In this document: in pieces, positions 27,042-36,445 of the stretch | Layout of the letters: each line of letters begins with the position of its first letter | Numbering within the stretch: position 1 is the stretch's first letter | NCBI GenBank assembly: GCA_028694795.1 | Contig: JAQVKF010000013.1 | Span: forward strand, 1 to 38,070 | Length of the DNA: 38,070 bases | DNA from: Thermoguttaceae bacterium | Lineage (GTDB): Bacteria; Planctomycetota; Planctomycetia; Pirellulales; Thermoguttaceae | Reading direction: 5' to 3' | Position numbers and translations under genes: made by a program | The notes under the pieces: model-generated | Databases searched by the model: none | Seen by the model: only the letters and a program-made list of their open reading frames with translations | What the model was told of the DNA's origin: nothing

Positions 27042-27508
27042 TCTTGAGCCGCCTTTCGGTAAGAGTCCAGAATGGAACTGATCTTCTGCGTCGTAACGCT
27101 CGCATGGAAGTTCCCATCAATACAAATCACTGGGGCAAGACCGCACGCACCGATGCACGCCACGATCTCAAGACTGAACATACCGTCTCGTGTCGTCTGA
27201 CCTGGTTCGATCTTTAGCTCGCGACGAACCGCGTCCAGAACCGCTGCCGATCCCTTGACGTGACAGGCTGTACCACGACAGACCTGAATATGAAAATGTC
27301 CCTGCGGCTGAAAACGAAACTGATTGTAGAATGTGGCTACACCATAAATCTTCGAAGTCGGTAACTTCAGATAATCGCCAATCTGAATGACGGCTTCACG
27401 CGAAAGATAACCAAATTTCTCTTGTACTTCCTGTAGCATAGGAATCAGAGAATCGCGCTTTGCATCTGGAAATTTTTCCAGAATCGGTCCGATGTCCAGG
27501 CTTGTCAC
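27038..27508 (-). CDS. hydC: NAD-linked hydrogenase [2Fe-2S] subunit (NuoE-like, HydC/HndA)
   Basis: A 156-residue thioredoxin-fold protein with four [2Fe-2S] ligands, Cys77 and Cys82 (VCRGTAC) and Cys118 and Cys122 (ACIGAC), at the spacing of the NuoE family. It passes electrons within the HydABC complex. The start is GTG at 27508, supported by GAGGGGAG upstream; no ATG is better placed. It is the first gene of the hydC-hydB-hydA-receiver operon, so the promoter should lie in the roughly 900-bp region shared with the divergent hdr genes. Confidence 0.93.
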   Translation of the reverse strand: MTSLDIGPILEKFPDAKRDSLIPMLQEVQEKFGYLSREAVIQIGDYLKLPTSKIYGVATFYNQFRFQPQGHFHIQVCRGTACHVKGSAAVLDAVRRELKIEPGQTTRDGMFSLEIVACIGACGLAPVICIDGNFHASVTTQKISSILDSYRKAAQE

Positions 27509-28411
27509 CGTGAGTCTCCCCTCATTGGTGAAATGATAAAATGATGCAGCGCATCTCGAACGGTGTTTTACCCCACGTTCAAAATGCCTGCAAATAAAAA
27601 CGATAAAAATTTCGCAGAATCAATTTTACCCCCCTTGTCAAATGAGGAATATATCGATAAAATTTAACTGATTAAACTGCGATTTCCTAAGACGTGTGTT
27701 AAGAGAAGCATACGCACCCAAAACGTCTAGGGCAAGACGTCTATTCTACTCAAATCTTATGTTCTGAAAAGGGTGATTCAGGAAATTTTTACTAAAATTA
27801 AAACATCCCCTCTTGAGGGTTGCTTTCCCGATATTTTTTATGAAAAAGACTTGCAGTCGGCATCAAGATTCGCCATACTGACAGGATTAGGATGGCCTGA
27901 CTAGGATATCCCTGCGGTTTTTCTCCGCTGCGGGAATCTGTTTTGTCGTATGCCGATTCTGACGAGGTAACAGTCGCTATCTCTGTTTGCGTAGGATGCG
28001 AAATTTGTGTAGAATGTGGGGATGTGTCCGTCCATTTCGATGGGACGTGCCGAGAAGTCCAGCTTGGACGAGGGTGATCGAGCAAACTGGGTGGGCTTGT
28101 CGGTAAAAAGACACTCCGCAGAACAACTTTGATCGAAATGTCCGACAGATCACGATATACAGCGTGTATAGGCGTAGTACGTGCGACGCAACGGACAGAT
28201 GGATCGTAGCGGGGGATTTCAACGAACTAGGAGCAAATCGTGCGACCGCCGGCTAAAACGTTTTGAATTTTGAGACTTTTGGGAAATAGAAAAAACAAAT
28301 TTTTGTCAAGGTTGTCTCAATAACGCTGCGGTGCCAATGCCCCATCCAGCGCGATCCTTCCAAATATTCCAAAGATTTAAAATTACTCAAACCTGTGTCA
28401 TAAGGGGTTCT
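27509..28411. other. Long divergent intergenic region between hydC and hdrC
   Basis: About 900 bp without a supportable gene; short open frames on the minus strand here resemble no family. It must hold the promoters of both redox operons. Visible structure includes AGACGT at 27690-27695, its inverse ACGTCT at 27723-27728, and AGACGTCT again at 27735-27742, giving two competing pairings. There is also AAAACGTTTT within 28255-28266, a perfect palindrome about 150 bp upstream of hdrC that resembles the one at 3609-3620. No consensus promoter is clear enough to mark. Confidence 0.5.
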
Positions 28412-29011
28412 ATGATGTCGCATAGTACGGAAGAACATTCCACCAAACCCAAAACATTTCGCGATCGTGTAGAGTCACTTGCTCACACGAAGTCAATGGA
28501 TTGTTATCAATGTGGCAAATGCTCGGCGGGCTGTCCAGTGGCTGAGCGCATGGATGTTATGCCGAATCGATTGGTGCAAATGGTCCAACAGAACGATGAG
28601 GAAGCGGCGATCTCGAACGGCGCGATCTGGTTGTGCTTGTCGTGTCAGACTTGTACAGAGCGTTGCCCGAAGGAAGTCGATCCGGCTGGAATGATTGATG
28701 CGTTGCGTCAATTTGCGTTAAAGGCGAATAAAGTGCCCGCCTCGCGTCAACGGATTTTGGCTTTTCAACAGGCCTTTTTGGCGAGTGTCCGTAAACATGG
28801 TCGGCTCGCGGAGTTCGAATTGACGCTCGATTTCAAAGCACGCGGTTATTTTGCGACACCGATGGATTTGCCATTTTTGATGGAAAACGCCTTACTCGCA
28901 CCGAAAATGATCACGCGTGGCAAGTTGCACTTCTTGCCGCATGGCGTGAAAGACACTGCGCTGGTCAAGCGTATTTTCGAGCGTTGCCAACCGGGCGAAA
29001 CGTTGGAATGA
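28412..29011 (+). CDS. hdrC: Heterodisulfide reductase subunit C-like iron-sulfur protein
   Basis: A 199-residue protein with two [4Fe-4S] ferredoxin motifs, Cys31/34/37/41 (CYQCGKCSAGCP) and Cys75/78/81/85 (CLSCQTCTERCP), followed by the helical HdrC tail with FFLPHGVKD-type sequence near the end (LHFLPHGVKD). HdrC carries electrons from HdrA to HdrB. The start is ATG at 28412 or the adjacent ATG at 28415, both served by AAGGGG; an upstream frame start has no ribosome site. It opens the plus-strand hdr/flx gene set but is separated from hdrB by 2.9 kb of unrelated sequence, which is unusual. Confidence 0.9.
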   Translation: MMSHSTEEHSTKPKTFRDRVESLAHTKSMDCYQCGKCSAGCPVAERMDVMPNRLVQMVQQNDEEAAISNGAIWLCLSCQTCTERCPKEVDPAGMIDALRQFALKANKVPASRQRILAFQQAFLASVRKHGRLAEFELTLDFKARGYFATPMDLPFLMENALLAPKMITRGKLHFLPHGVKDTALVKRIFERCQPGETLE

Positions 29012-29023
29012 TGGCGCAAGTGA

Positions 29024-30006
29024 ATGGACTCCATGGTACACCTCGTTTTGACAGCTTCATGGGGTGTCCGATGGGGCGATGTCGTGATTTTCCGTTGCGA
29101 AATCGTCGGAATCAAATTCGAATCGGTACTTTTGGCTAAGTTCGAAGCTAGGCCCAAATCGCCACCGTGTTCGGCTGAATTTCGGCGAATTTTTTGCGGA
29201 TTTGGCATACAGCTTCCGATGGAAGACGGTTTGCGACAACCGGTTTTGATTTTCGTCGAACACAAAAGTTACGGCGATTGATTTGCGATGTTGCGATGAT
29301 TAGTGTGCCTGTCACTTGGGCGGTACTAAAGTTGGAACGATGCGAAACGTCCGAAATGACCGGGCGTCCAGTTTCGACTGGTTGCGACATCGCCGATTTT
29401 GTTATACCACGGACTTAAGCCGTGGGGCGAGACCCTGACGTTGGATTCGTTCATCGACATGCAGCCAGATGTGTTACGCCCCAGTTCCGCCCGTATTTGA
29501 TCGGCCTCGCCGTGTCGCACGAAAGTTTGCATCAGCGAGTGATGTGCCTGGATCACGACTCATTTCGGAAGGATTGAAAAGTGCGTCAGAACGACAATTT
29601 CGTGAGCGACTTGACGAAATGTTGAGCCACTTGGCCGCTGTACCGTTCGACGATCGGATTGTTCAACAGATGAACCTTTTTTTGATCTACGGTAATTCCG
29701 TCAGTGGACTTTCGGTTGCCATCGTGGACTCGGCTGTAGCCAAAACATTTGGCGCTGGTGAGGTGGAGAGAATGAAAGAAATATTACCCAACGACATTCG
29801 CAACGAAGGTGTGGTTATCGGCGACATGTAGCGGGGAATACAGCAATGGATTTTGTGACCTAGAACGGATTCCGGAGACGATTCGGGCGAAAGTAGAGTC
29901 TATTGCCGAGGTTGAACATCCGCGACATTTGACCGATGCGGCTTTGGATTGTGCGAACCGAGATGAATTTTGCCGAGTGTTGGACGACCTCCCGCATAAA
30001 CCATGA
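29024..30006 (+). pseudogene. Decayed Rpn-family (PD-(D/E)XK) nuclease with DUF4351-like end
   Basis: Pieces in different frames together look like one broken gene. The first (29024-29281) ends in PVLIFVEHKSYGD, which resembles the nuclease-core EHKS motif of Rpn transposase-associated nucleases. The second (about 29570-29828) has the helical middle part with FDDRIVQQMNLFLIYGN. The third (about 29848-30006) has IPETIRAKVESIAEVEH...LTDAALDCANRDEF, typical of the C-terminal DUF4351 region. Stops and frame changes separate them, and a REP-like palindrome lies between the first two. The N-terminus is missing. The family call is from motif memory and is moderately sure. Confidence 0.5.
29407..29425. 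repeat. REP-like palindrome
   Basis: CCACGGACTTAAGCCGTGG pairs CCACGG with CCGTGG around a CTTAAG centre, leaving one unpaired A. This form is typical of short dispersed palindromes linked to RAYT/IS200-type transposases. Only one copy was seen here. Confidence 0.45.
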
Positions 30007-30221
30007 TGAATGGTAAAACAGATTTGTATGGTTTTTCACCATATCGATTTGAGTGGAGCGATCGCGATGGCATAGATTGTCCGGAACACTTATCCTTTTG
30101 GCTTGGGGGTTTGCGACGGTATTTTGCAGTGGGCGAAACTACTTTGATCGCGTTTGAGTCATGTTTTCAATTGGGATCAATAAGACATTATTGCAGCTAT
30201 ACAACGATAAGGAATTATTAG

Positions 30222-31547
30222 ATGGAATCACGGCGACATTTTTTGCGTACCTCTGGCACACTTGCCGGACTCACAATGGCTGGCGGTCTTTTTACATCTG
30301 CACCGGCAGTGCATGCTGGCGAAAATAACACGATTAAAATAGCCATTATTGGTTGTGGTGGCCGAGGTCGTGGAGCGATGGTTCAGGCACTCACAGCGGA
30401 CAAACAAGCCAAATTATGGGCCGTTGCGGATGCGTTTGCGGACAAGGCGACGGACGCGATTCGAGTGGCTACCGAGGCGGCAGAAGATCAGGTGGATGTA
30501 TCGCCTGATCGGATTTTTATCGGATTGGACGCCTATAAAAAGGCGATTGATACGCTTGGACCGGGAGACGTTGTGATTCTGACGACGCCACCTGCGTTCC
30601 GTCCGCTCCATTTTGCATACGCAGTGGAACGAGGGGTGAATATTTTCGCGGAAAAACCGCTTGCCGTCGACATTCCCGGTCTGAAACAACTGCGTGAAAC
30701 CAATAAAATCGCGAAGGAAAAGGGGTTGCACGTGGCGGTCGGTCTAAATAATCGCCATTATTTCCGCACAGAAGAAACGGTCAAAGCGATTCAAGATGGT
30801 AAAATCGGTGAAATCACATCCATGTGGGTCAATCGAATGCACTCGACGCATCGTCCGTCAGCGATTGGCGATTATACACTGCTGCAGCACCAGCTGCGCA
30901 ATATCTTCATTTTCAATTGGACGACCGGCGGTTTTATTGTGGATGCGTTGATTCACAATATCGACATTTGCTGCTGGGCGAAGGGCGAGTTGCCCGTGCG
31001 TACGCAAGGGATGGGCGGTCGAATCCATCGTACCTACGCCGACCAAATGATCGATATTGGTGCGATCGAGTACGAATTTGCGGACGGTCACAAATTGATG
31101 GTCCAAGCGAAAACGATGGATAATATCTGGAATTCGTTCTTTGGAGTGGTCCACGGCACGAAGGGGTCGGCGATTCTTGGCGAGGGTGTCGGTACGCCAC
31201 GCTTGTATGAAGGCTTCCGTGCGGCGGCAAATGAGGGTAAAATCATCTGGGAATCGACCGCGAAAGAAAACAATTCGTACCAAACAGAACATGATCTGTT
31301 CTTCAAGGCGATTCGTGAGAATCAGCCGTGGAATGAGATGGATCGTGGCATCGACACCACCTTTACGGCAATTTTCGGTCGTATGGGGATGGAAACCGGT
31401 CAGCTGATCACGTCGGACGAAGCATGGAATTCGACCTTTGCGTATGTGCCGAATATCGCGGAAATGACGATCGACAGCGACGCTCCGGTGAAACCGGACG
31501 CCAACGGTGATTACCCGCAACCGATTCCAGGAATCACACAATATTAA
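30222..31547 (+). CDS. Tat-exported Gfo/Idh/MocA-family oxidoreductase
   Basis: A 441-residue NAD(P)-dependent sugar oxidoreductase. It starts with a Tat signal (SRRHFLRTSG, hydrophobic stretch, likely cleavage at VHA-GE). The Rossmann motif IGCGGRGRGA follows near residue 44, then the family Glu-Lys-Pro motif in FAEKPLAVD, and a C-terminal domain with GGFIVDALIHNIDICCW, the usual substrate-site helix with H-x-x-D. Many such proteins are encoded in planctomycetes and probably act on sugars outside the cytoplasm; the substrate here is unknown. AAGGA lies before the ATG. It sits between hdrC and hdrB with no obvious link to their function. Confidence 0.9.
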   Translation: MESRRHFLRTSGTLAGLTMAGGLFTSAPAVHAGENNTIKIAIIGCGGRGRGAMVQALTADKQAKLWAVADAFADKATDAIRVATEAAEDQVDVSPDRIFIGLDAYKKAIDTLGPGDVVILTTPPAFRPLHFAYAVERGVNIFAEKPLAVDIPGLKQLRETNKIAKEKGLHVAVGLNNRHYFRTEETVKAIQDGKIGEITSMWVNRMHSTHRPSAIGDYTLLQHQLRNIFIFNWTTGGFIVDALIHNIDICCWAKGELPVRTQGMGGRIHRTYADQMIDIGAIEYEFADGHKLMVQAKTMDNIWNSFFGVVHGTKGSAILGEGVGTPRLYEGFRAAANEGKIIWESTAKENNSYQTEHDLFFKAIRENQPWNEMDRGIDTTFTAIFGRMGMETGQLITSDEAWNSTFAYVPNIAEMTIDSDAPVKPDANGDYPQPIPGITQY

Positions 31548-31893
31548 AATGCCGTAAGACGGTAAAATGAAATTTTTACTCCCCACCTGGCCCATTACAC
31601 GGATGGCTAGGTTGGGACGTATGTCGGGTAATGTAGTTCGACAAGTGAAGACCAACGTCTTACCTAGATTTTTTGATTGGAAAAATGATTTTGGTTTCGG
31701 TAGAAATGTCGTATCCATGTTGCTTTCCAACGACCAGTGAACGTAAGCCTCATGATTCGAATTCCACAGAGATGGATGAGTCGTAGATTTGTCATATGAG
31801 TGGAACCTTCGGTCCGGTGTGTGAGTGACATAAAATCCGTTTGGATGGCGAATGAGAGGTTTATTCGGAGAGATTTATCATAAAGGTAATGCT
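31548..31893. other. Gap before hdrB, no gene seen
   Basis: About 350 bp with only small hairpins near the start: CCGT/ACGG at about 31553-31563 and GTAAAA/TTTTAC just after it. These could weakly terminate the oxidoreductase transcript. No coding region or clear promoter was identified. Confidence 0.4.
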
Positions 31894-32736
31894 ATGAAAT
31901 TTGGATATTATCCCGGCTGTGCGTTGCACGGCTCATCGAACGACTATGAAGATTCACTGCGAGCGGTGCTCAAACGGCTTGATGTGCAGATGGAAGAACT
32001 GGACGATTGGCTTTGCTGTGGAGCGACGGCGGCGCACGCGCTGAATTATCAGCTTTCCGTCGCTTTGCCGACACGAAATCTGGCCATTGCCGAGCGTGAC
32101 GGTTACGGCGAAGTCCTCGCTCCCTGTCCACTTTGTTCGATGGAGTTGATCAAATCGAAGAAGAAGCTGTCAGAAAGTAAAGAACTACGAGCCAAAATGT
32201 CGGAAATCGTCGAATTATCCGTGACCGGTTCGACGGAAATTTTGAATCTGATCCAACTTTTCCACGAGATCGGTATGGAGCAAATTCTGGCGAAAGCAAC
32301 CGGTAAACTCGAGTCGCTGCGACCGGCATGTTACTACGGTTGTCTGATGACACGGCCAGGTAAACTGCTCGATTTTGATGATGCGGAACAGCCGTCGTCG
32401 ATGGATAAGATGGTCGAGGCGTTAGGAGCTGTTCCTGTAGAATGGAATTGTAAAACGGAGTGCTGCGGAGCCGGTACGACGATGTCTGATCCCGATACGG
32501 TACTGGAATTAGCGCGGCGTATTTTGCAGAACGCCGTTGATCATGGTGCGAATTGTATCGTGGTTGCCTGTCCGATGTGTCATGTCAATCTCGATATGAA
32601 ACAGTCGGCGGTCAACGAACGATATGGCACTGATTTTGCGGTTCCGATCTATTATCTATCGGATCTGATTGGATTGTCGATGGACATTGGACGTAAAGAA
32701 CTCGCGTTGGATCGGCATTTCGTCAAAGTACCGTAA
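31894..32736 (+). CDS. hdrB: Heterodisulfide reductase subunit B-like protein
   Basis: A 280-residue protein with two CCG-domain cysteine sets that hold the non-cubane iron-sulfur clusters where disulfide is reduced: Cys9, Cys41-Cys42 and Cys78/Cys81 in the first half, and Cys190-Cys191 and Cys226/Cys229 (ACPMC) in the second. The ATG at 31894 has AAAGG seven bases upstream; an earlier ATG at 31852 is in frame but lacks a ribosome site and would add residues before the universal MKFGYYPGC start. In bacteria without methanogenic cofactors the natural disulfide substrate is uncertain; DsrC-like proteins are one option. Confidence 0.93.
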   Translation: MKFGYYPGCALHGSSNDYEDSLRAVLKRLDVQMEELDDWLCCGATAAHALNYQLSVALPTRNLAIAERDGYGEVLAPCPLCSMELIKSKKKLSESKELRAKMSEIVELSVTGSTEILNLIQLFHEIGMEQILAKATGKLESLRPACYYGCLMTRPGKLLDFDDAEQPSSMDKMVEALGAVPVEWNCKTECCGAGTTMSDPDTVLELARRILQNAVDHGANCIVVACPMCHVNLDMKQSAVNERYGTDFAVPIYYLSDLIGLSMDIGRKELALDRHFVKVP

Positions 32737-32751
32737 CGGAAGGTTTTCTCC

Positions 32752-33759
32752 ATGTCGCTTGATCTTTCGGTCATTATTTTAACGTACAATGAGGAGCTGC
32801 ACATCCGTCGTTGCATTGAAAATGCGAGGCGTGTGGCGAGGGAAATATTTGTCATCGACAGTTTTTCGACAGATCGCACGGTGGAGATTGCGAAGGAGTA
32901 CGACAACGTTCAGGTCCTGCAAAACCGATGGGAACTAAGTTACGCAAAACAGTTTAACTGGGGTTTGGAACATACGCCGATTCGGACGGAGTGGGTATTA
33001 CGTCTGGATGCGGACGAATACTTGACGGATGAGTTGATCAATGAATTGCGAGAACGCATTCCCCAAATGGGTGAGGAACAAACGGGTGGCATTTTTTCGC
33101 TTCGCGTCGTTTTTATGGGGCGTTGGATGCGCCGAGGCATCCCAACCGTACGTCTTTTACGGCTGTTTCGTTATGGTAAGGCCATATGTGAAAATCGGCA
33201 AATGGATGAACATATTCAGCTGTTAGAAGGCCATGCGATTGATTTTCAGGGTGCCTTTTACGACCATAATTTACAGGATATCGGTTGGTGGACGACGAAG
33301 CACAACGGCTACGCCATTCGTGAGGCGGCGGATTTACTGAATGTCGAATTGGGGATATTCGAACAAGATACAGCGCAACATCCTTCCTCCCGATTACCAA
33401 CCGAATCAATTGGCGTATCGCAGGGTAAGGGATCAACGAGTTGTGACATGGTCAACGCGGAGCAGTCCCATTTGAGTGCGCAAGTGGCCCATTTGAGTGC
33501 GCAAGCGGCGGCAAAGCGTGCGAAGAAGTTAAAATATGCGAAGATGCCGCTTTTTTGGCGAGCGTTTGCGTATTTTGTACTACGATATTTTGTGCGATTA
33601 GGCTTTTTGGAGGGCGTTCCAGGATTCCTTTGGCATTTTTTACAAGGTTGGTGGTATCGAACGCTTGTTGACGCGAAGATATGGCAAATTAAGCAAGCGT
33701 GTGGAAACGACAAGGCAAAGATAGTCGCGTATCTGAAAGAACGCGGAATTTCAATATAA
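32752..33759 (+). CDS. Family 2 glycosyltransferase (WaaE/KdtX-like)
   Basis: A 335-residue GT-A enzyme. It begins with the family motif VIILTYNEELHIRRCIEN, then IDSFSTDRT, and the metal-binding Asp-x-Asp in RLDADEYL. A C-terminal hydrophobic and aromatic segment (FWRAFAYFVLRYFVRLGF) suggests membrane association. It resembles enzymes that add sugars to lipopolysaccharide core or cell-surface glycans. A 21-bp tandem repeat near 33467-33508 encodes a doubled HLSAQ segment in a variable linker. It lies 15 bp after hdrB and 13 bp before hdrA, so it is probably co-transcribed with them although its role is unrelated. Confidence 0.88.
   Translation: MSLDLSVIILTYNEELHIRRCIENARRVAREIFVIDSFSTDRTVEIAKEYDNVQVLQNRWELSYAKQFNWGLEHTPIRTEWVLRLDADEYLTDELINELRERIPQMGEEQTGGIFSLRVVFMGRWMRRGIPTVRLLRLFRYGKAICENRQMDEHIQLLEGHAIDFQGAFYDHNLQDIGWWTTKHNGYAIREAADLLNVELGIFEQDTAQHPSSRLPTESIGVSQGKGSTSCDMVNAEQSHLSAQVAHLSAQAAAKRAKKLKYAKMPLFWRAFAYFVLRYFVRLGFLEGVPGFLWHFLQGWWYRTLVDAKIWQIKQACGNDKAKIVAYLKERGISI
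33467..33508 (+). repeat. 21-bp tandem duplication inside the glycosyltransferase gene
   Basis: Two copies of CCCATTTGAGTGCGCAAG(T/C)GG, at 33467-33487 and 33488-33508, differ at one base. The reading frame is preserved and each copy adds seven residues. Confidence 0.9.
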
Positions 33760-33772
33760 AGGGTCTGTGGTT

Positions 33773-35770
33773 ATGGCAGGAATCGGTGTATTTATTTGCT
33801 GGTGTGGTGAGAATATTGCTCGAACGGTGGATGTGAAAAAAGTGGCGGAAGAGATTGGTAAACTGCCAGGCGTCACCGTGGCGATGGAATATAAATATAT
33901 GTGTTCCGATCCCGGTCAAACGTTGATCCGGAATCATATTCGTGACGACAAACTGGAAGGCGTTGTGGTCGCGTCCTGCTCGCCGCATATGCACCTACGT
34001 ACATTCCGTGCGGCGGCGGCTCGTGAGGGCTTAAATCCGTACAAAGTGGAAATGGCCAACATTCGCGAGCATTGTTCTTGGGTACATCAAGACAAAGAGC
34101 GAGCGACGGCCAAGGCGATTGAGCTGATTGCGATGTCGGTGGCAAAGGTTTCGAAAGACAAACCGCTGGACGCGATTAAGATTCCGGTGACACGTCGCGC
34201 GATGGTGATTGGTGGTGGTGTCGCGGGAATTCAGGCGGCACTCGATATGGCCGACGGCGGTATTGAGGTCATTTTGGTCGAACGTGAGCCGTCCATTGGT
34301 GGTAAGATGGCGGGACTTTCGGAAACGTTCCCGACGCTCGACTGCTCTCAATGTATTCTGACGCCTCGCATGGTGGACGCCGGCCAACACCCGAAAATCA
34401 AGCTGTACACGTGGTCAGAAGTCGAAGAGGTGAATGGATTCGTCGGTAATTTCGAGGTGAAAATTCGGAAAAAAGCTCGTTATGTTGACACGACGAAATG
34501 TACGGGGTGCGGTAATTGTTGGAACTCTTGCCCGCAAAAGAAGATTCCGAGCGAATTTGATTACGCGACGGGCAATCGTACGGCGATCTATATTCCATTC
34601 CCACAAGCAGTGCCTGCGCGACCGGTGATTGACGCGGAACACTGTTTAAAATTGACGAAAGGTCGTTGCGGTATTTGTGAGAAGAAATGCGCGGCTGGAG
34701 CGATTCATTACGACGATCAGGACGAATTTGTGACCGAGAAGGTCGGTGCGATTGTTGTTTCGACCGGTTACCAACTGTACAATTTCCGTGCTCCGGAAAC
34801 GGAAAAAACCAAAGGTTATGGTGAATATGGTTACGGTCGTTTCAAAGACGTGATTGATTCGCTGCAATTCGAACGTATCGTCTCGGCCTCTGGTCCAACG
34901 AGCGGTGAAATTCGACGTCCGAGCGATGGCAAAGAGCCCAAAACGGTCGTGTTCATTTCGTGTGTCGGTTCGCGAGACAATAATAAGGGCATGGCGTACT
35001 GTTCGAAGATTTGCTGTATGTACAACGCGAAACATACGATGTTATACAAACACAAAGTTCACGACGGTGAAGCGCACGTGTTTTACATGGATATTCGTAG
35101 CGGTGGCAAGAATTACGACGAATTTGTACGTCGAGCGATTGAACAGGATGGAGCGTTGTATCATCGCGGTCGAGTATCGAAAATCACGGAAGAGGGTGGC
35201 AAGCTGATCGTTCGAGGAGTCGATACGTTGGCGGGCAAACCGGTAACGGTCGAGGCCGATCTGGTGGTACTCGCGGCGGCGATGGTTCCCTCGAAGGGCG
35301 CGGAACAGTTGGCGCAAAAGTTGAGCGTCGGTTACGATCAGTACGGTTTCTTAAGCGAATCCCATCCGAAACTTCGTCCGGTGGAGACGAACTCCGCGGG
35401 CGTTTTTGTGGCGGGAGCGTGTCAGGCCCCAAAAGATATTCCGGAATCGGTGGCGCAGGCATCCGCGGCGGCGGGTAAAGTGTTGGGGATGTTGAGCAAG
35501 GAAGAATTGACCCGCGAGCCTGAGATTGCGCATATTGACGAGAAGAACTGCGCGGCCTGTTTTGCGTGCTACCGCACCTGTCCGTACAACGCGATCGAAA
35601 AGGCGGAAGTACGAGATCGTCGTGGCAATTTCATCAAGATGACGGCGCGAGTGAATCCGGGTTTGTGCATGGGTTGTGGTACGTGCGTCGCGGTCTGTCC
35701 ATCGAAATCGGCGGATATCGAAGGATTTACGGACGAACAGATTTACGCGCAGATCGAAACGCTACTGTAA
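33773..35770 (+). CDS. hdrA: Heterodisulfide reductase subunit A-like flavoprotein
   Basis: A 665-residue FAD and iron-sulfur protein, the presumed electron-bifurcating centre of the complex. The N-terminal domain has the cluster cysteines around MCSDPGQ and ASCSPHMH. The FAD-binding Rossmann motif VIGGGVAGIQAALDMADGG follows near residue 145, then TLDCSQCILTPRM, a ferredoxin-like insert (CTGCGNCWNSCP, and CGICEKKC), and a C-terminal 2x[4Fe-4S] domain (CAACFACYRTCP and CMGCGTCVAVCP). The ATG at 33773 fits the AAAGGG site better than the GTG at 33767. The order hdrB, glycosyltransferase, hdrA is tight, with very short gaps. Confidence 0.95.
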   Translation: MAGIGVFICWCGENIARTVDVKKVAEEIGKLPGVTVAMEYKYMCSDPGQTLIRNHIRDDKLEGVVVASCSPHMHLRTFRAAAAREGLNPYKVEMANIREHCSWVHQDKERATAKAIELIAMSVAKVSKDKPLDAIKIPVTRRAMVIGGGVAGIQAALDMADGGIEVILVEREPSIGGKMAGLSETFPTLDCSQCILTPRMVDAGQHPKIKLYTWSEVEEVNGFVGNFEVKIRKKARYVDTTKCTGCGNCWNSCPQKKIPSEFDYATGNRTAIYIPFPQAVPARPVIDAEHCLKLTKGRCGICEKKCAAGAIHYDDQDEFVTEKVGAIVVSTGYQLYNFRAPETEKTKGYGEYGYGRFKDVIDSLQFERIVSASGPTSGEIRRPSDGKEPKTVVFISCVGSRDNNKGMAYCSKICCMYNAKHTMLYKHKVHDGEAHVFYMDIRSGGKNYDEFVRRAIEQDGALYHRGRVSKITEEGGKLIVRGVDTLAGKPVTVEADLVVLAAAMVPSKGAEQLAQKLSVGYDQYGFLSESHPKLRPVETNSAGVFVAGACQAPKDIPESVAQASAAAGKVLGMLSKEELTREPEIAHIDEKNCAACFACYRTCPYNAIEKAEVRDRRGNFIKMTARVNPGLCMGCGTCVAVCPSKSADIEGFTDEQIYAQIETLL

Positions 35771-35839
35771 GAAGTACGCTGGGTAAAGTAGCCCGAAATC
35801 CGCGTTCCCAAGAATCAACGGGTGGAATGGAGCATTTAC

Positions 35840-36445
35840 ATGCCAGAAGATGACATTTCCGTAGATCGTTGGAAGAATATTCTTCGAGATACAGATGCGG
35901 TTCCGGAGAAAATGTACGACATTCTCCGATTGCTTTATGCGTGTGGGGATCACAGCAGTTTTGCGAGCGTGATTGCGGAGAAACTCGGATATCGCGGACA
36001 TAGTGGCGTGACGTCCACCGTGGTGGCTTGTGTCAAACGGATTGCCAAGCGATACGATGTGACACTCACCAAGGTTCCGAATGGAAAAGATTCCTACAAA
36101 GATCAATGGTGGGACTTTTTCTTTCGCGGTTGGTGGGAAGGTTCTTTGTTTCGTTGGACGTTGAAAGAGAATCTCGTGCAAGCGATGGAAGAGCTGGACA
36201 AGAGGGATCCAGCGGCGTTATCGGAAGAATGGTCATCGGATCTTCCTGAAACGTTCCAGGAAGGTGCCAAACGATCGATTACGGTCAACGCTTATGAGCG
36301 TGATCCGCTCGCGCGTGCGGTGTGTATCCAAAAGTATGGAACGGTTTGCGTCGTTTGTGGATTCGATTTCGAAAAGGCTTATGGCGAGCGTGGTCGCGGT
36401 TTTATCCATGTACACCACTTAACGCCGCTGTCGCAGAGCAGATAG
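35840..36445 (+). CDS. HNH endonuclease, frameshifted; N-terminal part
   Basis: The open frame starts at ATG 35840 (GGAG upstream) or GTG 35822. Its last third matches McrA-like HNH endonucleases: a VNAYERDPLAR motif, the zinc Cys pair in CVVCGFDF, and HVHHLTPLSQ with the first HNH histidines. It then ends abruptly at SR-stop. The second half of the HNH motif (CPNCHAMLH) continues in another frame. The break falls on an exact 5-bp tandem duplication (GCAGA-GCAGA, 36433-36442). Removing one copy restores LSQIGTTYEV. The N-terminal 130 residues are a separate, winged-helix-like region that I do not recognise. The truncated product lacks part of the nuclease site and is probably inactive. Confidence 0.8.
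   Translation: MPEDDISVDRWKNILRDTDAVPEKMYDILRLLYACGDHSSFASVIAEKLGYRGHSGVTSTVVACVKRIAKRYDVTLTKVPNGKDSYKDQWWDFFFRGWWEGSLFRWTLKENLVQAMEELDKRDPAALSEEWSSDLPETFQEGAKRSITVNAYERDPLARAVCIQKYGTVCVVCGFDFEKAYGERGRGFIHVHHLTPLSQSR
36433..36442. repeat. 5-bp tandem duplication causing a frameshift
   Basis: GCAGA occurs twice in a row. With one copy the HNH frame is open through 36588; with two copies it stops at TAG 36443-36445. This is consistent with slippage or with a fresh indel. Confidence 0.85.

Noticed and set aside
27798-28222. Minus-strand frames of 81-95 codons in the hyd-hdr gap
   Set aside because: No recognisable motif, no good ribosome site, and composition unlike neighbouring genes.
27970-28250. 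Possible structured RNA gene
   Set aside because: I looked for RNase P RNA, tmRNA, SRP RNA and 6S features and found none of their conserved cores.
30003-30221. Small frame just before the Gfo/Idh gene
   Set aside because: No ribosome site or recognised domain; most likely chance or further pseudogene remains.
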